From assembly GCA_937873805.1 (NCBI GenBank), contig CALMWO010000090.1, forward strand, positions 1-5,873: a stretch of DNA of 5,873 nucleotides. Direction: 5' to 3'. Below, piece by piece: positions 1 through 5,873 of the stretch. Positions within the stretch are counted from its first letter, which is position 1, and every line of letters begins with the position of its first letter. Position numbers and translations under genes: made by a program. Under the pieces are notes generated by a model that was not told the origin of the DNA, did no database searches, and saw only the letters and a program-made list of their open reading frames with translations. Source of the DNA: an uncultured Hyphomonadaceae bacterium. GTDB lineage: Bacteria; Pseudomonadota; Alphaproteobacteria; Caulobacterales; Hyphomonadaceae.

Positions 1-1
1 G

Positions 2-538
2 GACATCCTGTCCATTCTCGGCGTCGAGGCTCTCGCCGACTATCTCGTGAACGAGATCCAGAAGGTCTATCGTCTGCAAGGCGTGCCGATCGACGACAAG
101 CACATCGAAGTCATCGTCAGCCAGATGCTGAAGAAGGTGGAAATCTCCGAAGGCGGCTCGACCACGCTGCTCAACGGGGAAGCTGTCGACGCTCTGGAAT
201 TCGAGGAAGCCAATGCTGCGGCGATCAAGGCCGGACGTGAGCCCGCCAAGGGCACGCGCGTCCTGCTCGGCATCACCAAGGCCTCGCTGCAGACCCGCTC
301 GTTCTTCTCGGCGGCGTCCTTCCAGGAAACCACCCGCGTCCTCACGGAAGCGGCGATCCAGGGCAAGGTCGATCCGCTCGAGGGCCTCAAGGAGAACGTC
401 ATCGTCGGCCGTCTCATTCCGGCTGGCACCGGCGGCGCGCTGCGGAAATACCGCAAGCTCGCTGGCGACCGCGACGTGCGCCTGAAGGAACAGCGCAAGG
501 TCAACCAACCCCTTCCGGCCCTGCCGGCCGCGGAATAG
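2..538 (+). CDS. rpoC: DNA-directed RNA polymerase subunit beta' (RpoC), C-terminal part, 5'-truncated by window edge
   Basis: This is the 3' end of the gene for the largest catalytic-core subunit of RNA polymerase. The frame is already open at position 2, so the gene starts outside the window; 178 residues plus a TAG stop (536-538) are visible. The visible part opens with DILSILGVEALADYLVNEIQ and continues with VYRLQGV, DDKHIEVIVSQMLKKVEI, then TRVLLGITKASLQTRSFFSAASFQETTRVLTEAAI and ENVIVGRLIPAGTGG. These are the hallmark C-terminal beta' segments around the end of the trigger-loop-proximal region and the omega-contacting tail. The protein ends in a short, poorly conserved proline/alanine tail (NQPLPALPAAE), as is common in alphaproteobacterial beta'. 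A GTG at 47 lies inside the conserved block and is not a start. A strong hairpin follows 25 nt after the stop. Identification is by recognition of conserved family sequence and is very secure. Confidence 0.97.
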   Translation, partial: DILSILGVEALADYLVNEIQKVYRLQGVPIDDKHIEVIVSQMLKKVEISEGGSTTLLNGEAVDALEFEEANAAAIKAGREPAKGTRVLLGITKASLQTRSFFSAASFQETTRVLTEAAIQGKVDPLEGLKENVIVGRLIPAGTGGALRKYRKLAGDRDVRLKEQRKVNQPLPALPAAE

Positions 539-563
539 GTCGACCAGACAATCAGAACCAAAG

Positions 564-591
564 GCGAAGGCGGACGAAAGTCCGCCTTCGC
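564..591 (+). terminator. Probable intrinsic-type terminator of the rpoBC transcript
   Basis: Two perfectly complementary 12-nt arms, GCGAAGGCGGAC (564-575) and GTCCGCCTTCGC (580-591), flank a GAAA tetraloop of the stable GNRA class. The element starts 25 nt after the rpoC stop codon. The downstream U tract is poor (TGCGTTTGG), so termination may be weaker than at a textbook site or assisted by other factors. On the minus strand the base of the stem is followed by TTTGGTT, so some bidirectional activity is possible, but no convergent gene is visible. Confidence 0.8.
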
Positions 592-690
592 TGCGTTTGG
601 ACTTGCGGCAAGCCGTGCGGGCAGATCGCTCAACAAGGCGACTGACGCGGCTTCAATCGTCCTTCTGCATCACCACATCATTTCAATCCT

Positions 691-696
691 GGGAGG
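691..696 (+). promoter_or_regulatory. Ribosome binding site fixing the hydrolase start
   Basis: GGGAGG is a strong match to the anti-Shine-Dalgarno complement, 5 nt before the ATG at 702. The reading frame is open further upstream (to about 597), but the extra 35 codons lack a comparable site and do not resemble a hydrolase N-terminus, so the ATG at 702 is preferred. Confidence 0.8.
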
Positions 697-701
697 CGTG
701 C

Positions 702-1562
702 ATGTTCGTGACCGTCAACGGCGTGCGTTTGTTCTTCGACGTTCTCAATCCGCAGCTGGATGTTTCCGGACCGCATCTGCGGGAGAAGCCGGTGCTGGTC
801 TGCGTTCCGGGCGGGCCGGGCGGCGATCATCAGACGCTTCGGCCCTATTTTGATCGGTTCGCTGACGTGGCGCAGGTCGTTTATCTCGATCCGCGCGGGG
901 GTGGGCGGAGCGATTACGGCCCGGAATCCGGCTGGACGCTCGACCAGTGGGGCGACGACATTGCTGCGTTCTGTGATGCCCTGGATCTGGAAAAGCCCTT
1001 CGTGCTCGGCTCATCGGGCGGAACACTGATGGTCCAGTCGTTTCTGGCGCGGTATCCGGCGAGGGCGGGCGGGGCGATCTTGTTGAACGCCTGCTCGCGG
1101 ATGCAGCAGGACGGTCTGGTTGCCGGGTATGAGGACCTTGGCGGGCCAGAGGCGGGGCGCGCCGCGCGGGCCATGTACGGCAAGCCCACCGAGGAAGACT
1201 ATATTGCGTTCTACAGGCACTGTTTGCCGCTGTATTCCCGCAGGAGGGACTTGTCCTCACTGGCGGACGGAACGCGTCGCTCCGTCTTGAATCCGGCAGC
1301 CAGCGCCCGATTCTTTGGACCTGATGGCGAGGCTTTCCGGTTTGATTTCCGTGAACGGCTGGGCCGGGTCGAATGCCCGGTTCTGGTGGTCGCCGGTTCC
1401 CATGACCCGGTTACCCCGGCGAAATGGGGAATCGAAGTGGCCGAAGCCCTGCCCAGGGGGAGGGGAGAGTTGGTTGTTTTCGACGACTGCGGCCATCTCG
1501 TAACCGTCGATCAGCCGGAACCGTTTGACGCCGCCGTCAGGCAGTTTATCGCTGTCTCATAA
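702..1562 (+). CDS. Alpha/beta fold hydrolase, proline iminopeptidase-like (S33-type)
   Basis: A 286-residue cytoplasmic-looking protein with no signal peptide or membrane segment, predicted to hydrolyse an ester or amide substrate that cannot be named from sequence. Visible landmarks in order: strand VLVCV (31-35) followed by PGGPGG (36-41), the oxyanion-hole motif that is usually HGGPG in proline iminopeptidases; YLDPRGGGRSDYG (61-73), matching the family's DQRGxGRS; the nucleophile elbow GSSGG (103-107) with Ser105; a helical lid region (about 130-215); GSHDPVTP with Asp235; and DDCGHLVTVDQPE with His265. Ser105-Asp235-His265 form a complete triad, so the enzyme should be active. The length fits the family (about 280-320). 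It sits alone between the rpoC terminator and the rpsL promoter. It uses at least seven AGG arginine codons (residues 121, 172, 181, 182, 252, 254, 280), which the adjacent ribosomal genes almost avoid, so it is probably less highly expressed and possibly acquired separately. True proline iminopeptidase activity is only one option; esterase, lactonase or epoxide-hydrolase-like activity cannot be excluded. Confidence 0.9.
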   Translation: MFVTVNGVRLFFDVLNPQLDVSGPHLREKPVLVCVPGGPGGDHQTLRPYFDRFADVAQVVYLDPRGGGRSDYGPESGWTLDQWGDDIAAFCDALDLEKPFVLGSSGGTLMVQSFLARYPARAGGAILLNACSRMQQDGLVAGYEDLGGPEAGRAARAMYGKPTEEDYIAFYRHCLPLYSRRRDLSSLADGTRRSVLNPAASARFFGPDGEAFRFDFRERLGRVECPVLVVAGSHDPVTPAKWGIEVAEALPRGRGELVVFDDCGHLVTVDQPEPFDAAVRQFIAVS

Positions 1563-1601
1563 GGCTTGCCGCCATCAGCGGGGCGGCTGAGCCGCCAAGC
1601 C
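1563..1601 (+). other. Compact three-way-junction structure after the hydrolase stop; possible 3' end or processing element
   Basis: Starting at the first base after the hydrolase TAA, GGCTTG (1563-1568) pairs with CAAGCC (1596-1601). Inside it, CCGC/GCGG (1569-1572 with 1578-1581, loop CATCA) and GCGGC/GCCGC (1583-1587 with 1591-1595, loop TGA) form two hairpins, leaving only G1582 unpaired at the junction. No T tract follows, so this is not a classical intrinsic terminator. It may stabilise or end the hydrolase mRNA with help from a factor, or be a chance fold of GC-rich DNA. The pairing is read directly from the sequence; the function is inferred. Confidence 0.4.
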
Positions 1602-1624
1602 GCAGATTCAGGGCGCGGCCGCAC

Positions 1625-1653
1625 TTGACCCAGTCGGGGTGGGCCAGTATAGC
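1625..1653 (+). promoter_or_regulatory. Sigma70-type (RpoD) promoter of the str operon
   Basis: A -35 box TTGACC (1625-1630) is separated by exactly 17 bp from a -10 box TATAGC (1648-1653). This spacing and these hexamers match strong housekeeping promoters of Alphaproteobacteria. The predicted start of transcription is about 1659-1662. The segment between -10 and start (CCCCGGC region) is strongly GC-rich, a property typical of stringently controlled promoters for translation genes. It is the only good promoter match seen between the hydrolase and rpsL, and it implies a leader of about 189 nt. Confidence 0.8.
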
Positions 1654-1659
1654 CCCGGC

Positions 1660-1714
1660 TCACATCACCGGACCGGCCGTGGAATCTATTCCAAACGCGG
1701 TTAAGGCGATGTGA
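1660..1714 (+). other. 5'-terminal leader stem
   Basis: TCACATCACCG (1660-1670) pairs over 11 positions with CGGT (1698-1701) plus GATGTGA (1708-1714), with a 6-nt bulge TAAGGC on the 3' side. The enclosed loop has its own hairpin, TGGAA/TTCCA (1680-1684 with 1689-1693). The stem begins at the predicted first transcribed base, so it would also protect the mRNA 5' end. Confidence 0.5.
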
Positions 1715-1746
1715 CTTAAGAGAGCGAAAGCCTCCTACAGAGTTCC

Positions 1747-1784
1747 GCCGGGACAGCCCTTGGGTTGTCACGGCCAAAGTTTTT
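1747..1784 (+). terminator. Terminator-like hairpin with T5 run inside the rpsL leader (possible attenuator)
   Basis: GCCG (1747-1750) pairs with CGGC (1771-1774). After a G-A mismatch, GACAGCC pairs with GGTTGTC (1752-1758 with 1763-1769, including one G-U pair), closed by a CUUG tetraloop. Five nucleotides later comes TTTTT (1780-1784). The T run is short and slightly distant for a strong intrinsic terminator, which fits partial termination. It lies downstream of the str promoter and upstream of rpsL, the position expected of an attenuator. Confidence 0.4.
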
Positions 1785-1796
1785 GCAGGCAAGACG

Positions 1797-1824
1797 CGCC
1801 GATTTGGCTTCGAAAAGCCCGGCG
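1797..1824 (+). other. Hairpin upstream of the rpsL ribosome binding site
   Basis: GGCTT (1806-1810) pairs with AAGCC (1815-1819) around a CGAA loop, and CGCC (1797-1800) pairs with GGCG (1821-1824) across an asymmetric internal loop (GATTT opposite C). The 8-bp direct repeat CGATTTGG (1800-1807 and 1823-1830) overlaps both sides of the element. It ends 16 nt before the Shine-Dalgarno sequence, so it could influence ribosome loading. Confidence 0.4.
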
Positions 1825-1840
1825 ATTTGGTGTGACGAGC

Positions 1841-1845
1841 GAGGG
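1841..1845 (+). promoter_or_regulatory. rpsL ribosome binding site
   Basis: GAGGG lies only 3 nt before the ATG at 1849, a shorter spacing than usual. The start is not in doubt because the encoded N-terminus (MPTIQQLIRKPR) matches uS12. Confidence 0.6.
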
Positions 1846-1848
1846 TAG

Positions 1849-2220
1849 ATGCCTACGATTCAGCAGCTGATCCGCAAGCCGCGGCACGATAAGCCGGCCC
1901 GGAACAAGGTTCCGGCGCTTAAAGGGTGCCCCCAGCGGCGCGGCGTCTGCACGCGCGTTTACACGACGACCCCGAAGAAGCCGAACTCGGCTCTCCGGAA
2001 AGTCGCGAAGGTGCGTCTGACCACCCAGCACGAAGCCGTTTGCTACATCCCCGGCGAAGGCCACAACCTTCAGGAGCACTCGGTGGTCCTGATCCGTGGC
2101 GGCCGCGTGAAAGACTTGCCGGGCGTGCGTTACCACATTCTCCGCGGCGTGCTGGATACCCAGGGCGTCAAAGACCGCAAGAAGCGCCGTTCGCACTACG
2201 GCGTTAAGCGTCCGAAATAA
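1849..2220 (+). CDS. rpsL: Small ribosomal subunit protein uS12 (S12)
   Basis: A 123-residue protein, full length for the family, from the decoding centre of the 30S subunit, where it monitors codon-anticodon pairing and contacts tRNA, EF-Tu and EF-G. Conserved blocks are QQLIRKPR (5-12), CPQRRGVCTRVYTTTPKKPNSALRK (27-51), GEGHNLQEHSVVLIRGGRVKDLPGVRYH (69-96) and the basic tail SHYGVKRPK. Lys43 and Lys88, the classical sites of streptomycin resistance and dependence changes, are both the sensitive wild-type residues. Asp89, the residue methylthiolated by RimO in bacteria that have that enzyme, is present. Residues 59-62 read TQHE where many bacteria have NGFE. It is the first gene of the str operon, behind the long leader and 17 nt ahead of rpsG. 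Confidence 0.98.
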   Translation: MPTIQQLIRKPRHDKPARNKVPALKGCPQRRGVCTRVYTTTPKKPNSALRKVAKVRLTTQHEAVCYIPGEGHNLQEHSVVLIRGGRVKDLPGVRYHILRGVLDTQGVKDRKKRRSHYGVKRPK

Positions 2221-2237
2221 GCTGAGCAGAGCAAGAC

Positions 2238-2708
2238 ATGTCCCGTCGCCACCGCGCAGAAAAACGCCAAGTCCTTCCCGACGCCCAGTATGGCGATCAG
2301 GTCATCACCCGGTTCATGAACCAGGTCATGTATCAGGGCAAAAAATCCGCCGCCGAGCAGATCGTGTACGGCGCGCTCGAGACCGTCGCTTCGAAATCGA
2401 AGCGTCCGGCGCCCGAGCTGTTCCACGAAGCCCTTGGCAACGTCGCGCCGTCGGTTGAAGTGCGTTCGCGTCGCGTCGGCGGCGCCACCTATCAGGTTCC
2501 GGTCGAGGTTCGTCCCGAGCGCCGTCAGGCTCTCGCGATCCGTTGGCTGATCATCGCCGCTCGCGCCCGTTCGGAAAACACGATGCAAGAGCGTCTCGCT
2601 GCCGAGATGCTTGACGCCGCCCACGGTCGCGGCTCCGCCGTGAAGAAGCGCGAAGACACCCACCGTATGGCGGAAGCCAACCGGGCCTTCTCGCACTACC
2701 GCTGGTAA
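2238..2708 (+). CDS. rpsG: Small ribosomal subunit protein uS7 (S7)
   Basis: A 156-residue primary 16S rRNA-binding protein that nucleates assembly of the 30S head and lines the E site. The family signature is clear: MSRRHRAEKRQVLPD at the N-terminus, VITRFMNQVM, GKKSAAEQIVYGALE, then VEVRSRRVGGATYQVPVEVRPERRQALAIRWLI and the C-terminal KKREDTHRMAEANRAFSHYRW. Length equals the usual bacterial form. It starts 17 nt after the rpsL stop; the only upstream Shine-Dalgarno-like bases are a weak AGAG (2228-2231), so translational coupling to rpsL is likely. In E. coli S7 represses its own mRNA by binding a long rpsL-rpsG gap; that gap is absent here, so any S7 feedback would need another site. Confidence 0.98.
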   Translation: MSRRHRAEKRQVLPDAQYGDQVITRFMNQVMYQGKKSAAEQIVYGALETVASKSKRPAPELFHEALGNVAPSVEVRSRRVGGATYQVPVEVRPERRQALAIRWLIIAARARSENTMQERLAAEMLDAAHGRGSAVKKREDTHRMAEANRAFSHYRW

Positions 2709-2747
2709 CCCGGCGGTTCGCCGCAATACGCATACAGAGGGCTCCCC
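2709..2747 (+). other. rpsG-fusA intercistronic gap with small hairpin and fusA ribosome binding site
   Basis: CGGCG (2711-2715) and CGCCG (2719-2723) form a 5-bp hairpin with a GTT loop just after the rpsG stop. No T tract follows, so it should not terminate transcription. AGAGGG (2736-2741) is a good ribosome binding site 6 nt before the fusA ATG. Confidence 0.5.
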
Positions 2748-4815
<2,068 letters not shown>

Positions 4816-4826
<11 letters not shown>

Positions 4827-4856
4827 TGAAGCCTAACAGGCGGCCAACCCCGCTGA
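4816..4856 (+). other. fusA-tuf intercistronic stem overlapping the fusA stop codon
   Basis: TCAGCGG (4816-4822) is perfectly complementary to CCGCTGA (4850-4856), and the loop contains a smaller GCCT/AGGC hairpin (4831-4834 with 4838-4841). The fusA TGA (4824-4826) lies in the loop just past the 5' arm. No T run follows. It may affect coupling or mRNA processing between fusA and tuf, or be without function. Confidence 0.3.
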
Positions 4857-4878
4857 TTGAATTTACGGAGTAGGAAAG

Positions 4879-5873
<995 letters not shown>

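Larger units (their letters stand above)
1660..1848 (+). promoter_or_regulatory. Long structured 5' leader of rpsL, candidate cis-regulatory RNA
   Basis: The interval from the predicted transcription start to the rpsL ATG has no plausible gene but contains a series of self-complementary segments: a 5'-terminal stem (1660-1714), a small GAAA-loop hairpin (about 1720-1734, A bulge), a terminator-like hairpin with T5 (1747-1784), and a hairpin just upstream of the ribosome binding site (1797-1824). Direct repeats of GGCGAT and TGTGAC occur at 1705-1715 and 1821-1836. This density of structure in a ribosomal-protein leader suggests autoregulation by a product of the operon (S12 or S7 would be natural candidates) or transcription attenuation. 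That is an inference; I do not recognise a named RNA family. Confidence 0.5.

Noticed and set aside
597..626. Possible promoter for the hydrolase (TTGGAC, 18 bp, GCAGAT)
   Set aside because: The -10 hexamer shares only two bases with consensus and the -35 is poor. No convincing promoter was seen in 592-701, so the hydrolase may depend on readthrough from rpoC or on a non-consensus promoter.
597..701. N-terminal extension of the hydrolase from an upstream start
   Set aside because: The frame is open, but the 35 extra residues are not hydrolase-like, and a strong GGGAGG site precedes the ATG at 702.
1615..1622. 8-bp palindrome GCGGCCGC just upstream of the str promoter -35 box
   Set aside because: It could be an operator half-site pair, but it is simply a GC-only palindrome in GC-rich DNA, with no second copy near the promoter.
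1768..2196. Antisense reading frame opposite rpsL
   Set aside because: It is explained as the complement of rpsL codons and has no recognisable protein signature.
4827..4878. Separate promoter for tuf in the fusA-tuf gap
   Set aside because: No pair of -35 and -10 hexamers with acceptable spacing was found in the 52-nt gap.

Overview
The window is a chromosomal housekeeping region from a GC-rich alphaproteobacterium. It shows the junction between the RNA polymerase (rpoBC) operon and the str operon, in the order rpoC (3' end) > alpha/beta hydrolase > rpsL > rpsG > fusA > tuf (5' part), all on the + strand. The uS12, uS7, EF-G and EF-Tu proteins read as alphaproteobacterial. Phrases such as 'AVCYIPGEGHNLQEH' and 'ILRGVLDTQGVKDRK' in uS12 recall Caulobacterales/Hyphomonadaceae, but that finer placement comes from memory of the family and was not tested by a search.

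Region by region: positions 2-538 are the last 178 codons of rpoC, followed by a perfect 12-bp GAAA-loop hairpin (564-591) that probably ends the rpoBC transcript. Positions 702-1562 encode a 286-residue alpha/beta hydrolase of the proline-iminopeptidase-like (S33) type with an intact Ser-Asp-His triad. It does not belong to the transcription/translation set and uses codons unlike its neighbours. Directly after its stop codon, 1563-1601 can fold into a compact three-way junction. A near-consensus sigma70-type promoter (TTGACC, 17 bp, TATAGC; 1625-1653) with a GC-rich discriminator then drives the str operon. Its predicted transcript starts with a leader of about 189 nt containing several hairpins, one of them terminator-like with a T5 run. 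rpsL, rpsG, fusA and tuf follow with gaps of 17, 39 and 52 nt, consistent with one co-transcribed unit. tuf runs off the right edge after 331 codons.

The genes supply the ribosome decoding centre (uS12), the 30S head (uS7) and the two elongation GTPases (EF-G, EF-Tu), next to the RNA polymerase beta' subunit, so growth-rate control of transcription and translation capacity is concentrated here. No mobile element, CRISPR array, tRNA or rRNA was seen. I found no convincing new multi-gene system. The feature most worth a second look is the long structured rpsL leader, together with an rpsL-rpsG gap too short to hold an E. coli-type S7 control site.
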